From positions 27,603,611 through 27,667,610 of the forward strand of contig NC_092576.1 of assembly GCF_037975245.1 (NCBI RefSeq): a stretch of 64,000 nucleotides of DNA, given 5' to 3'. Of this stretch, positions 47,270-60,500 are shown in pieces (position 1 is the first letter of the stretch; the number at the start of each line of letters is the position of its first letter). The notes under the pieces were generated by a model. The model was not told where the DNA came from. It saw only the letters and a program-made list of their open reading frames with translations, and made no database searches. This DNA is from Apostichopus japonicus (Eukaryota; Echinodermata; Holothuroidea; Aspidochirotida; Stichopodidae). The position numbers were made by a program, and so were the translations under genes.

Positions 47270-47510
47270 TTGGTTTCGGTTTTTATTCGGTTTCGTCCTT
47301 TTGGGACTCATCAGGCGAAGGTAGGAATCGAGCCCCGGATCATTGTGTCACGAACAGAGGTCCGTACCACTCGACCATAGTGATGATAATGGTGTTGTAA
47401 TGCGTATAAACTGGCTTTGTATAACTGTCATTAAGGGCGTATTACCCAAGTGTTATGATTGTACAGAGTGCACCCCTGGTGCTTTGAATCTGACAATTTG
47501 ACACAGAATA
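47270..47510 (-). repeat. tRNA-like/hammerhead-bearing repeat
   Basis: On the minus strand: a block shared with 7140-7260 and 500-545, then a tRNA-like GGTCGAGTGGTACGGACC (box A) and CCGGGGCTCGATTCCTACC (box B), then the hammerhead-like core at 47314-47289. It lies immediately upstream of a plus-strand Penelope RT fragment, but in the opposite orientation. Confidence 0.55.
47289..47314 (-). ncRNA. Hammerhead ribozyme core-like sequence
   Basis: Read on the minus strand: CTGATGA, then a 4-bp stem GTCC/GGAC closing CAAAA, then GAAAC. This is the canonical hammerhead catalytic core with stem II, as in repeat-encoded hammerheads of Penelope-like elements and tRNA-related retroelements. Upstream is a tRNA-like segment. 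I cannot place a convincing stem I or stem III with the cleavage site, so activity is unproven. Confidence 0.5.
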
Positions 47511-47639
47511 ACCACTCTATATAGGCACCGAAGTCCGTACCACTGTTATTCTTAATTTATTAACTATATATCTTATATACACTTGCTACACATTCAATTC
47601 TTATATACTTGTTCTTGAGTTATGCAAAATTACGTAGAT

Positions 47640-48350
47640 TACTGATATATTCATAGGCTCCATACTCGACCCTTTATTAACTTTATTAAGCCATATTCCT
47701 TCTTATATAGAAGACACTACTCATTTTGTTTTGAGAATTCTTAACACAATTCAGGCGTTACCGATTAATTCCTTACTTGTTGCTATGGACGTATCCTCTT
47801 CGTACACTAATATCCCTCATGATGAGGGAATTTTCGCTTGTCAAAATTTTCTTCGTGAGTATGCCACCAACCACACTTTAGCTGATGATCTTGGTCATAT
47901 TGTGCGTTTAATATTAAGTAATAATGATTTCTCTTTTAAGGGAAATATTATCTCCAAATCAATGGTACTGCCATGGGCACTAAGACGCCACAATGTTACG
48001 CCAACACATTTATGCACTCATTGGAACAGAAAATGCTATTCACTTCTTTTCTAAAGCCATCACGCTATTATAGATACATTGACGATATGTTTTTTTTTTG
48101 TCTGGCCACATGGCGAAGAATCTCTTCAAGTCTATCTTTGATCATGTTAATTCTTTTCATGACAGCATTAAATTTTCTGTCGAAGTTTCTAAACATCAAA
48201 TATAATTTGATCATGTTAATTCTTTTCATGACAGCATTAAATTTTCTGTAGAAGTTTCTAAACATCAAATATCATTTCTAGATGTTCTGGTCAAGTTGGA
48301 TGGCAATTCCTTAACCGCTTTGGTCGATTATTAGCCCACTGATATTCAAA
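47640..48350 (+). mobile_element. Penelope-like RT fragment
   Basis: Encodes LLVAMDVSSSYTNIPHDEGI, then (frame +1) MGTKTPQCYANTFMHSLEQK and YRYIDDMFFF, followed by a region ending SFLDVLVKLDGN-like. The RT palm motifs (DVxSxYTNIP, YIDD) identify it, and it matches the minus-strand copy at 7560-8160. A 69-bp direct duplication (48140 and 48209) and frameshifts disrupt it. Confidence 0.8.
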
Positions 48351-50260
48351 CGTATTTACACTTTAATAGTTTTCACCCCAAGCTTTTTGCGTTTTGTCGC
48401 CGTTTTCCACTTTTTTGACAAATCGATTGAGTTTTTGACATATATCACAAAACATCAAACTAAGATATAAGCCAAGTTTTTCCCCTGCCAAAAGCGTTAA
48501 TTGCGTCTTTCGTATTAAGTCTCTTATCACCATATGTAATCCGTTCTTTGCTCCTTAATCCGCTTCCTGTATAGTCATGGTTTATTTGGTTCTAATTCCA
48601 TCAATGCAACTAACACTTAACTAGCGTCACACTTCCATTGTGTAACATTTTGTATTCGACTGCCAAATATTGCTGACAAAGTTCCCATGGGTACCGAAAA
48701 TTCCAATATATTTTCTACATCATTACTCTTTATTTGTCAATTAAGAGTCATATCTTATTTCTCTGGGTTTTCTCTATTAGCATATATATATATTTATATA
48801 TACATATTCCTATAAACTGAAGTGAAGTGAAGTGTTCACATGTTTTTATCATTACTATTGTTAAGTATGCTTGGAGCTTGGAGAAATATGACATTACTGA
48901 CAATGCTAAACTTACACCTCTTCTGGCTCAACAACAAACGACGGATATCAAACGATGTTTTCTTTTTTTACTTTCATTAGATTGGACAATTTTTGAAACG
49001 TCTATGGATCAGTAATGCGTAATAAACATATATAAGCGACCTCACACTGAAGCGTTCCATCGTTTCGCCATAATTGAGGCTTACGAGGTACACATCAGCG
49101 ACATGTATAAATATATACTGGTTCGTGCACAGTGCATGGAGGGTCATGTCACGTGTTATCACTAACCAACGCTAATTTTATACAACATGTACTTGTTCTA
49201 TGCTAAATTATCGAATCATTATTTTAGTCATCATAGGATAAATCGATCCGTATTATTAAATGATAACTCAATCCCGACTCCTACCCCCATTTAATTTGTA
49301 TTTGAATATTGAATATCCACCCGTGTTCTAGTTGGTAATGCTAGCCATACTGAACGCTCCTCTGCACTATTTCAGTGGTTAAGTCAAATTTGTCTTCACA
49401 CAGGAAAGTAGTGCTGGCCATTAGAGCACTTGTGTTAACAATCATACGGTGAATTAGATGCGCTCAAAGATGAATCATAATGGCAGTACTTGGGGTAATT
49501 CATGCTATTTAACATACAAATTATGCTAGTGTGAATGGTTTTATCTGCATTGATGGCCGCTACGGTATGCAGACATAGTTTATACGATTAACCCACTTCA
49601 CTTCACCCTCATCCTCATTTTAATATCAAATTCTCTTACAGATCCAGCGAACATTATGACGGAAGGACGTCCAGTTTATCACTAGGATAACGTAATGTGT
49701 AATGAAATTAATACCACTAATATCATAGTTTGTTGCATTTTATACTAAAAATAAAATTCAGGTGGAAGCAGACATTGGGTTGGTTGTGCTGCATGTTTAA
49801 AAAAATTTCCATTAATCATATGATATATAGATTAGCTTCACTAGATGCAGGGTCTATTGAAAATAATGACGCATAAATAGAAAAGTATTGAATGCGTTAC
49901 TTTATGGTTTCCATATCACTAATGATAATACGACAAGGTGTTTGGGGGAGGAAAATGTTGCAAACCGAATATGATAATTAATTTAATTATGTCCTCATTA
50001 ACCTTATATATATTTTAGCACTAAAACCCAAAAGTTTTCTTACATTAGAATTGGTAAAGTGCTGTCCAAACACATCAAGCTGCTTTAAAGATTTCGGCCG
50101 CTCAAAGTTTTACTGTTATTATAGCTATATTATTATTGTGTTATAATTGAAGACAGTTATATATTGTACACCGATATATTTCAAGCCTATATATATTGCA
50201 AATAAGGAAGCTTGGTTGGCATAGAAGTAGGTATGTATTTGTGGTTGTTTACCTGTGTAC
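48351..50260. other. Spacer DNA, no recognised gene
   Basis: AT-rich, between the Penelope fragment and the right arm. The 62-codon frames at 48827 and 48977 lack splice context. Confidence 0.45.
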
Positions 50261-50264
50261 CGTT

Positions 50265-50837
50265 CAAATCAGCAACCTTGATTTATCAGCTGTTCAGTTC
50301 ATTAGTGGACAGTGACTGGTTAATTCCTCTTTGCTGGTATTTTCGGCTGAATAATACTTCTAGCTTACGCTGCTGTGTCGACATGATGTTTACTTCCTAG
50401 CTATATTGTGATTACACCAAAGTTTCCGTCAAGTGAGCTAAGTGTTGATTTTTCGCAATATAATTGAACTAAACGATCTATTGAGTTGTATATAGATTCC
50501 GGCACATGGCAATCACTCCTATCGCTATGATGTTATCACTAACTGAGGAAAATCAGACTAGACATATACCTAGTGTAAGTCTCATCAGATCTCTAGCAGA
50601 TCAGAAGGAAATTTTAGTACAAATGAGGGAACAAATAGTATCCATTGACATCGTCAAGTAGAAAATATTATGTCAATTAAATCATATCATGAGCATACGC
50701 ATTCAATGATGTTGTCTTTGTTCTATCATATTTCATAATAAATAAACTGTTATCTCTTGACTGTTTGCAAAGAAAACCGATGTGAAACTTTAATTTCAGA
50801 AGCTCGTTTCTTTCTCCACCTCCGCCTCTTTCTCTAC
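50265..50837 (+). repeat. Deleted copy 0 of the 5' module
   Basis: The 5' flank sequence (AAATCAGCAACCTTGATTTA to GACTGGTTAA, 50266-50323) is joined directly to intron 1 sequence (TTTGCTGGTATTTTCGGCTG onward). An internal deletion removed exon 1 and about 1.9 kb. Confidence 0.75.
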
Positions 50838-52464
50838 CGATATACAGGTCCATATGGCTCATCTCTAATAAACAAGAGAGCACTATTCTTTAAATAAAAG
50901 TTAAAGTTGTAGGGATTACCGTACTGCAACCTTCAAACAATGTTTCATTTTAGTGTACACTTAATTCCCAGATAGGCTAAGCGTTCTAGATAAAATCTAC
51001 TGTTGAAATCAGCAACCTTGATTTATCAGATGTTCAGCTCATTAGTGGACAGTGACTGGTTAACAATTCATACAACCTGGATACTGTAGTACCAGCTTTT
51101 GGGTTTAATTGAGTCATCTGAATGGAATTAGTAGATTCAAGGTGAACAGTGACTTGGATAGCCCGAAGTATTACTCAACATAAGGTTGCATCCGAATGAA
51201 CCAAGACATCCCATTGAAGTGTGCGTTTTACGCTCAGTGGCAAATGTTAACGTCTCTGTCGAAACTTCGAGCTGAAAACACCCCCCAAGTAAGCGAAAAT
51301 AAATCACCCAAAAAAAAATTTCGACATCAAACGATCCACCCACACAACCGTTCTGCAGATCCTACAAAACCATTGACTGTCCGCACTTTCAAGTGTTTAC
51401 AGTTACAAGGTTACTGTCAACAAATAACTAAATAAACTATGGCATTCTCAGCATGTCATCACCCAGAAAACGTTCTTTACCCGTTTTATCAATGAAAAAC
51501 GGAAGAAGAATTCTTTTCAAGGAAAGTGCTTGTTTTCAGGAGGTGATTATTCAGAATCTTGTCAAAATGGAGTCATGTTTAATGCCCGTATTCCTTGTTC
51601 GTTCGTTCCTCACCCTATTTATCATTATTGTTGGATTACATAGGTATTGCATGTAACATTATGTGTAGTTTCAAACAAAATATTCCGGCCATATGTATCA
51701 CGTAAGTACTTTAATAGACCTTCTTAGTGTTTGTCAGGGAATAAACCTACAGAAATTAGAAATATTTCTCCTTACTTTCATTTAGACAAATGAAAACATA
51801 TCAGTAATGTGATTTATAAATTTCGTGGCTGTCATGAGGACAACTGTTATTTTTATCAATAAATAAATATATAAGGGGTAATGTAATGCAGCAACCCAAC
51901 AAAAACACACGGGGTCAATATAAGTACTATAATCATAGTTCCGCCTTACAGTACCGCAAAATGTTTGGGAGAAACCCGATAGCCCATATCAGTAATATCA
52001 GTATCACCCCATATCAGTAATGTGATTTATAAATTTCGTGGCTGTCATGAAGACAGCTGTTATTTTTATCAATAAATAAATATATAAGGGGTAATGTAAT
52101 GCAGCAACCCAACAAAAACACACGGGGTCAATATAAGTACTATAATCATAGTTCCGCCTTGCAGTACCGCAAAATGTTTGGGAGAAACCCGATAGCAACA
52201 TATCTTTCAACGCTTTCTTGGAACGCTTAGTATTCAAAAGAACTATTAGCCCATCATAGAAAAAAGAACACTTCCTGTCCACATATGGATTATATTATGG
52301 CAAAACCTAACCCGACGTTTATTTCCTGATAACAAACAGAACAGGGTGTCACAAAGTCTGTGTACTTTTTCCGTTTAATACTTTTGTAGGATAAAAATGT
52401 CCCTTCATTTCAGCGTTATTGCAGTACTGTGCCATTCGTTTGAGTGAAACGTCATCTGGAAAAT

Positions 52465-52531
52465 ATGGCAGCAGGAGGAAGTCATATCAGTTCCACAAAA
52501 TCGAAGAACGCAAGACAAATCCCGTGGTCAA
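52465..52531 (+). CDS. Alternative first exon, tandem copy 1
   Basis: Intact ATG and donor; encodes MAAGGSHISSTKSKNARQIP and WS, ending TCAA|GTAAGG. It could splice over the downstream copies to the single exon 2 at 58562 in the same phase. Confidence 0.5.
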
Positions 52532-55119
52532 GTAAGGAGTATCCTAAGCTTGTACATCATAATAACCTGCAAGTAGATGGGAAATATTATTCCATGAGAA
52601 TTTTACATTTTTAATTAGCTGGAATTTGTTTTCTTTCTGTCCCATCATCCTGTTTTACACTCTTTATCTAATGAAGAAAATGTATGTCTGTTTGTGTACG
52701 TCCCTTTTTATTTCCTTATACCTTGTGTTAAACCACATCTTTGGCTCTCTTTCTCAGTATTTATTTCCTGACCAGTGAATCACAGTTTAGCTAAAACACA
52801 GTGAGAGCGTTTTACGTGTTCCCCAATCCCTCGACCAATTGATTTGGTCTATCTAGATTGCACACAGTGTGTTTAGTGTTAGTTCTTTTTTTGATTAGTT
52901 ATTTCTCCTGCATCGTCCATAATAATTTCAGTGTTAAGTCCTTTTTTGCTGGTATTTTCGGCTGAATAAAACTTCTAGCTTACGCTGCTGTGTCGACATG
53001 ATGTTTACTTCCTAATTATATGATTACACCAAAGCTTCCGCCAAGAGAGCTTAGTGTGTTTTTTTAAAGCTATATCATTGAACGAATCGATCTATTGAGT
53101 TGTATATAGATTCCGGCACATGGTAATCACTCCTACCGCTATGATGTTATCACTAACTGAGGAAAATCAGACTAGACATATACCCAGTGTAAGTCTCATC
53201 AGATCTCTAGCAGATCAGAAGGAAATTTTAGTACAAACGAGGGAACAAATAGTATCCATTGACATCGTCAAGTAGAAAATATTATGTCAAATAAATCATA
53301 TCATGAGCATACGCATTCAATGATGTTGTCTTTGTTCTATCATATTTCATAATAAATAAACTGTTATCTCTTGACTGTTTGCAAAGAAAACCGATGTGAA
53401 ACTTTAATTTCAGAAGCTCGTTTCTCTCTCCACCTCCGCCTCTTTCTCTACCTATATACAGGTCTATATGGCTCATCTCTAATAAAGAAGAAAGCACTAT
53501 TCTTTAAATAAAAGTTAAAGTTTTTATTAGGAATATGCTGACCAGAACGACGGTGCTCTGTTGTAGGGATTACCGTACTGCAACCTTCAAACATTGTTTT
53601 AATTTAGTGTACACTTAATTCCCAGATAGGCTAAGCGTTCTAGATAAAATCTACTGTTGAAATCAGCAACCTTGATTTATCAGATGTTCAGCTCATTAGT
53701 GGACAGTGACTGGTTAACAATTCATACAACCTGGATACTGTAGTACCAGCTTTTGGGTTTAATTGAGTCATCTGAATGAAATTAGTAGATTCAAGGTGAA
53801 CAGTGACTTGGATAGCCCGAAGTATTACTCAACGTAATGTTGCATCCGAATGAACCAAGACATCCCATTGAAGTGTGCGTTTTACGCTCAGTGGCAAATG
53901 TTAACGTCTCTGTCGAAACTACGAGCTGAAAACACCCCCCAAGTAAGCGAAAATAAATCACCAAAAAAAATTTCGACATCAAACGCTCCACCCACACAAC
54001 CGTTCTGCAGATCCTACAAAACCATTGACTGTCCGCACTTTCAAGTGTTTACAGTTACAAGGTTACTGTCAACAAATAACTAAATAAACTATGGCATTCT
54101 CAGCATGTCATCACCCAGAAAACGTTCTTTACCCGTTTTATCAATGAAAAACGGAAGAAGAATTCTTTTCAAGGAAAGTGCTTGTTTTCAGGAGGTGATT
54201 ATTCAGAATCTTGTCAAAATGGAGTCATGTTTAATGCCCGTATTCCTTGTTCGTTCGTTCCTCACCCTATTTATCATTATTGTTGGATTACATAGGTATT
54301 GCATGTAACATTATGTGTAGTTTCAAACAAAATATTCCGGCCATATGTATCACGTAAGTACTTTAATAGACCTTCTTAGTGTTTGTCAGGGAATAAACCT
54401 ACAGAAATTAGAAATATTTCTCCTTCTTACTTTCATTTAGACAAATGAAAACATATCAGTAATGTGATTTATAAATTTCGTGGCTGTCATGAGGACAACT
54501 GTTATTTTTATCAATAAATAAATATATAAGGGGTAATGTAATGCAGCAACCCAACAAAAACACACGGGGTCAATATAAGTACTATAATCATAGTTCCGCC
54601 TTACAGTACCGCAAAATGTTTGGGAGAAACCCGATAGCCCATATCAGTAATATCAGTATCACCCCATATCAGTAATGTGATTTATAAATTTCGTGGCTGT
54701 CATGAAGACAGCTGTTATTTTTATCAATAAATAAATATATAAGGGGTAATGTAATGCAGCAACCCAACAAAAACACACGGGGTCAATATAAGTACTATAA
54801 TCATAGTTCCGCCTTGCAGTACCGCAAAATGTTTGGGAGAAACCCGATAGCAACATATCTTTCAACGCTTTCTTGGAACGCTTAGTATTCAAAAGAACTA
54901 TTAGCCCATCATAGAAAAAAGAACACTTCCTGTCCACATATGGATTATATTATGGCAAAACCTAACCCGACGTTTATTTCCTGATAACAAACAGAACAGG
55001 GTGTCACAAAGTGTGTGTACTTTTTCCGTTTAATACTTTTGTAGGATAAAAATGTCCCTTCATTTCAGCGTTATTGCAGTACTGTGCCATTCGTTTGAGT
55101 GAAACGTCATCTGGAAAAT

Positions 55120-55186
55120 ATGGCAGCAGGAGGAAGTCATATCAGTTCCACAAAATCGAAGAACGCAAGACAAATCCCGTGGTCAA
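55120..55186 (+). CDS. Alternative first exon, tandem copy 2
   Basis: Same sequence and donor as the 52465 exon, exactly 2655 bp downstream of it. Same phase, therefore compatible with exon 2 at 58562. Confidence 0.5.
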
Positions 55187-57554
55187 GTAAGGAGTATCCT
55201 AAGCTTGTACATCATAATAACCTGCAAGTAGATGGGAAATATTATTCCATGAGAATTTTACATTTTTAATTAGCTGGAATTTGTTTTCTTTCTGTCCCAT
55301 CATCCTGTTTTACACTCTTTATCTAATGAAGAAAATGTATGTCTGTTTGTGTACGTCCCTTTTTATTTCCTTATACCTTGTGTTAAACCACATCTTTGGC
55401 TCTCTTTCTCAGTATTTATTTCCTGACCAGTGAATCACAGTTTAGCTAAAACACAGTGAGAGCGTTTTACGTGTTCCCCAATCCCTCGACCAATTGATTT
55501 GGTCTATCTAGATTGCACACAGTGTGTTTAGTGTTAGTTCTTTTTTTGATTAGTTATTTCTCCTGCATCGTCCATAATAATTTCAGTGTTAAGTCCTTTT
55601 TTGCTGGTATTTTCGGCTGAATAAAACTTCTAGCTTACGCTGCTGTGTCGACATGATGTTTACTTCCTAATTATATGATTACACCAAAGCTTCCGCCAAG
55701 AGAGCTTAGTGTGTTTTTTTAAAGCTATATCATTGAACGAATCGATCTATTGAGTTGTATATAGATTCCGGCACATGGTAATCACTCCTACCGCTATGAT
55801 GTTATCACTAACTGAGGAAAATCAGACTAGACATATACCCAGTGTAAGTCTCATCAGATCTCTAGCAGATGAGAAGGAAATTTTAGTACAAACGAGGGAA
55901 CAAATAGTATCCATTGACATCGTCAAGTAGAAAATATTATGTCAAATAAATCATATCATGAGCATACGCATTCAATGATGTTGTCTTTGTTCTATCATAT
56001 TTCATAATAAATAAACTGTTATCTCTTGACTGTTTGCAAAGAAAACCGATGTGAAACTTTAATTTCAGAAGCTCGTTTCTCTCTCCACCTCCGCCTCTTT
56101 CTCTACCTATATACAGGTCTATATGGCTCATCTCTAATAAAGAAGAAAGCACTATTCTTTAAATAAAAGTTAAAGTTTTTATTAGGAATATGCTGACCAG
56201 AACGACGGTGCTCTGTTGTAGGGATTACCGTACTGCAACCTTCAAACATTGTTTTAATTTAGTGTACACTTAATTCCCAGATAGGCTAAGCGTTCTAGAT
56301 AAAATCTACTGTTGAAATCAGCAACCTTGATTTATCAGATGTTCAGCTCATTAGTGGACAGTGACTGGTTAACAATTCATACAACCTGGATACTGTAGTA
56401 CCAGCTTTTGGGTTTAATTGAGTCATCTGAATGAAATTAGTAGATTCAAGGTGAACAGTGACTTGGATAGCCCGAAGTATTACTCAACGTAATGTTGCAT
56501 CCGAATGAACCAAGACATCCCATTGAAGTGTGCGTTTTACGCTCAGTGGCAAATGTTAACGTCTCTGTCGAAACTACGAGCTGAAAACACCCCCCAAGTA
56601 AGCGAAAATAAATCACCAAAAAAAATTTCGACATCAAACGCTCCACCCACACAACCGTTCTGCAGATCCTACAAAACCATTGACTGTCCGCACTTTCAAG
56701 TGTTTACAGTTACAAGGTTACTGTCAACAAATAACTAAATAAACTATGGCATTCTCAGCATGTCATCACCCAGAAAACGTTCTTTACCCGTTTTATCAAT
56801 GAAAAACGGAAGAAGAATTCTTTTCAAGGAAAGTGCTTGTTTTCAGGAGGTTATTATTCAGAATCTTGTCAATATGGAGTCATGTTTAATGCTCCTTGTT
56901 CGTTCGTTCCTCACCCTATTTATCATTATTGTTGGATTACATAGGTATTGCATGTAACATTATGTGTAGTTTCAAACAAAATATTCCGGCCATATGTATC
57001 ACGTAAGTACTTTAATAGACCTTCTTAGTGTTTGTCAGGGAATAAACCTACAGAAATTAGAAATATTTCTCCTTCTTACTTTCATTTAGACAAATGAAAA
57101 CATATCAGTAATGTGATTTATAAATTTCGTGGCTGTCATGAGGACAACTGTTATTTTTATCAATAAATAAATATATAAGGGGTAATGTAATGCAGCAACC
57201 CAACAAAAACACACGGGGTCAATATAAGTACTATAATCATAGTTCCGCCTTGCAGTACCGCAAAAATGTTTGGGAGAAACCCGATAGCAACATATCTTTC
57301 AACGCTTTCTTGGAACGCTTAGTATTCAAAAGAACTATTAGCCCATCATAGAAAAAAGTACACTTCCTGTCCAAAATGGATTATATTATGGCAAAACCTA
57401 ACCCGACGTTTATTTCCTGATAACAAACAGAACAGGGTGTCACAAAGTCTGTGTACTTTTTCCGTTCATACTTTTGTAGGATAAAAATGTCCCTTCATTT
57501 CAGCGTTATTGCAGTACTGTGCCATTCGTTTGAGTGAAACGTCATCTGGAAAAT

Positions 57555-60500
57555 ATGGCAGCCGGAGGAAATAATATCAGTTTTACAAAATCGAAGAACG
57601 CAAGACAAATCCCATGGTCAAGTAAGGAGTATCATAAGCTTGTACATCATAATAACCTGCAAGTAGATGGGAAATATTATTCCATGAGAAATTTTGATTT
57701 TTAATTAGCTGGAATTTGTTTTCTTTCTGTTTCTGTCCCATCATCCTGTTTTACACTCTTTAGCTAATGAACAAAATGTATGTCTGTTTGTGTACGTCCT
57801 TTTGTATCTCCTTATACATTGCTTAAACCCCATCTTTGGCTCTCTTTCTCAGTATTTATTTCCTGACCAGTGAATCACAGTTTAGCTAAAACACAGTGAG
57901 AACGTTTTAAGTGTTCCCCAATCTCTCGACCAATTGATTTGGTCTATCTAAATTGCATACAGTGTGTTTAGTGTTAGTTCTTTTTTTGATTAGTTATTTC
58001 TCCTGCATCGTCCATAATATTTTCAGTGTTAAGTCCTTTTTGCTGGTATTTTCGGCTGAATAATACTTCTAGCTTACGCTGCTGTGTCGACATGATATTT
58101 ACTTCCTAATTATATTGTGATTACACCAAAGCTTCCGCCAAGAGAGCTTAGTGTTCTTTTAAAGCTATATCATTGAACGAATCGATGTATTGAGTTGTAT
58201 ATAGATTCCGTCACATGGTAATCACTCCTACCGCTATGATGTTATCACTAACTGAGGAAAATCAGACTAGCCATATACCTAGTGTAAGTCTAATCAGATC
58301 TCTAGCAGATCAAAAGGAAATTTTAGTACAAATGAGGGAAAAAATAGTATCAATTGACATCGTCAAGTGGAAAATATTATGTCAATTAAATCATATCATG
58401 AGCATACGCAATCAATGATGTTGTCTTTGTTCTATCATATTCATAATAAATAAACTGTTATCTTTTCAATGTTTGCAAAGAAAACCTATGTGAAACTTTA
58501 ATTTCAGGAGCTCGTTTCTGTCTCCACCTCCGCCTCTTTCTCTACCTTTCCCTCTCTTTAGGGCCGGAGTATTTAAGTAAAGCCGTGTACGTTAACGACG
58601 AGAGAGAAGTAGTTCAATTTAAAACCAAAGACAAGTTAACAATTTTGCTGAAAAGCAAACGAGTTGTTATCGTTTTTAGGCAAACAGACGGGGCTGCAGC
58701 TGTACTCAAAGATGTGCCGTTTCAGAAAAAATGTCCTAGCGCTATGATTGATTTATGTGACCACAAAGGTCTTGAAGGTGCTGGAATGACACTCAGGTAT
58801 GCGGTAGCTAAGACAGTCTGGTCTGACCCGAAAGAAAAGGTAACAATACATAAAGGTGACATAATTCTCATCTTGGCAGACATCCATGGACATCATGTTG
58901 TGGGGATTACACAGACAAACAACGTAGAGGTTTTCCCATCTAAAGTTGTGAGATATCTTACAAAGCCTCGATTAGTTCTCAGAGCCGGAATGGTGATCAG
59001 GGTGAAATCCGTCCATAATAATTATACCCGCAAGTTGTTCAAATCAACCGGAGAGTTGTTCAGGTGGCAAGGAATGGATGGCCAAACTGTTCTCCTGGAC
59101 TCATATTGCGAAACGGAAGGACATACAAAGGTAGGTGAATAATTCATTTTCACAGTAGAAACGGCACGTGTTTGAAATTGTTGGAATGATTTGGATTGGA
59201 ATTAGTAATCAAACAATAATACTTTTTATATGTATTTAGTCTAATTATATCTTATTGATAGCGTTGTTTTAGTCGTCTTATCGTTACTTGTGTTTCCGTG
59301 CATTTTTTTGTGTGTTGAATGTTAATATCACAGAGGCGAAATTTCATAGTTAGAAGAAATGAAATCACTTTGAGAATTGTTGCAAATACTCTGCCAGTAA
59401 CGTGGTTTAAAGGTTTACGGATATTCCGTTGTCTGCCTACAAGCGTCTGTTACTTGTGTCTAGGTTATGTCATATAACTAACAGACACGTTATAATCCAA
59501 AACTCATATTAAATGTAGAAGTAAAGTTCACATTATTAGTGATACAGACTAAAGTAGTTTAGATGAATATGTAAAGGGCACATGGAGAAAACTTTTTACT
59601 TTCCATGAAGACAAAAAAGCTGTTCTAGAATATATATTGTTTGAAGAATTAATACCAAGAGAAATTTTACCGCGATCTTCCACCGTTGGAAAAGTGCAAT
59701 GAGCGATTATAATTTTGCTTCCATTATTAGAAATATTTACATTGACGGTACTATATATTTCAAACTAATTTGGTACATGACAAGCATCCCTTTCCTGTTT
59801 TACCAAATTGGCAGGTTCTCTTTTTTGAAAAGGGATAATCCCGTGGCTCAAGTTCGTTGCTGAACATTAGTGCTATTTACTTTCTTCATATACTTCCGTC
59901 CAAACAACTTCCTGGCAGCATTTTTCTCTTTCTATGAATGAATTATGCACATCAGTGTAATTCTGGCAGCAAAAAAGTCAATGTTGTTATAATGGCACTG
60001 TTCACAAAATATGTTTTATTGCATTACATTTAAAGGATGTTCGCATTTAGGACTCATATTTGTACAAAACTGTTGCATTGTGATACAAATAGAATATCAC
60101 TGACCGCTTTGCAAACATTTCCAGGATACATCAACAAGAAGACTAAGTAACTAAAGCATTTGAAAACAAGTTCTGCGCTATCATCGACTATACATCGAGG
60201 ACATTTTCTCTGGCTTCCGACAAGATATTATATCATCTATTCACAACTCTCACTAGAAACATGTCTGAATGTTTATAAACTTGAATGGAGAACAAATCGT
60301 TTATGATATATATCGAGTGAACCATTCCCCCTAACCTAACTTGTAATAATTCAATGTAATTAAAATATATTTTTGGTATGAAAATACAGACGTATTACTT
60401 ACACGATCTACACCAGTAATTTACTATTTCTATAACCACAGACAGAAGACGAATATTACTACGCACGGAGCAAAGACGATGGATACTCCGTTGCATGGGA

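Larger units (their letters stand above)
50838..58546 (+). repeat. Tandem array of promoter-exon 1-intron 1 module
   Basis: Three direct copies: 50838-53451, 53452-56106 and 56107-58546. Corresponding landmarks in copies 1 and 2 or 2 and 3 are 2655 bp apart. Copies 2 and 3 are nearly identical. Copy 1 lacks about 50 bp near 50905. Copy 3 lacks an internal ~220-bp duplication (51975-52195 in copy 1). Each unit ends about 15 bp before the exon 2 acceptor, so exon 2 itself was not duplicated. Confidence 0.9.

Noticed and set aside
51453-51656. 67-codon frame conserved in all tandem copies, with a hydrophobic C-terminal segment
   Set aside because: Conservation is explained by the recent tandem duplication. 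The older left-arm copy (42099-42314) differs by indels and length.
58215-58418. 67-codon frame in intron 1 of the right copy
   Set aside because: In the other copies the frame stops at AAGTAG, and no acceptor precedes it. It is intronic in the gene model.
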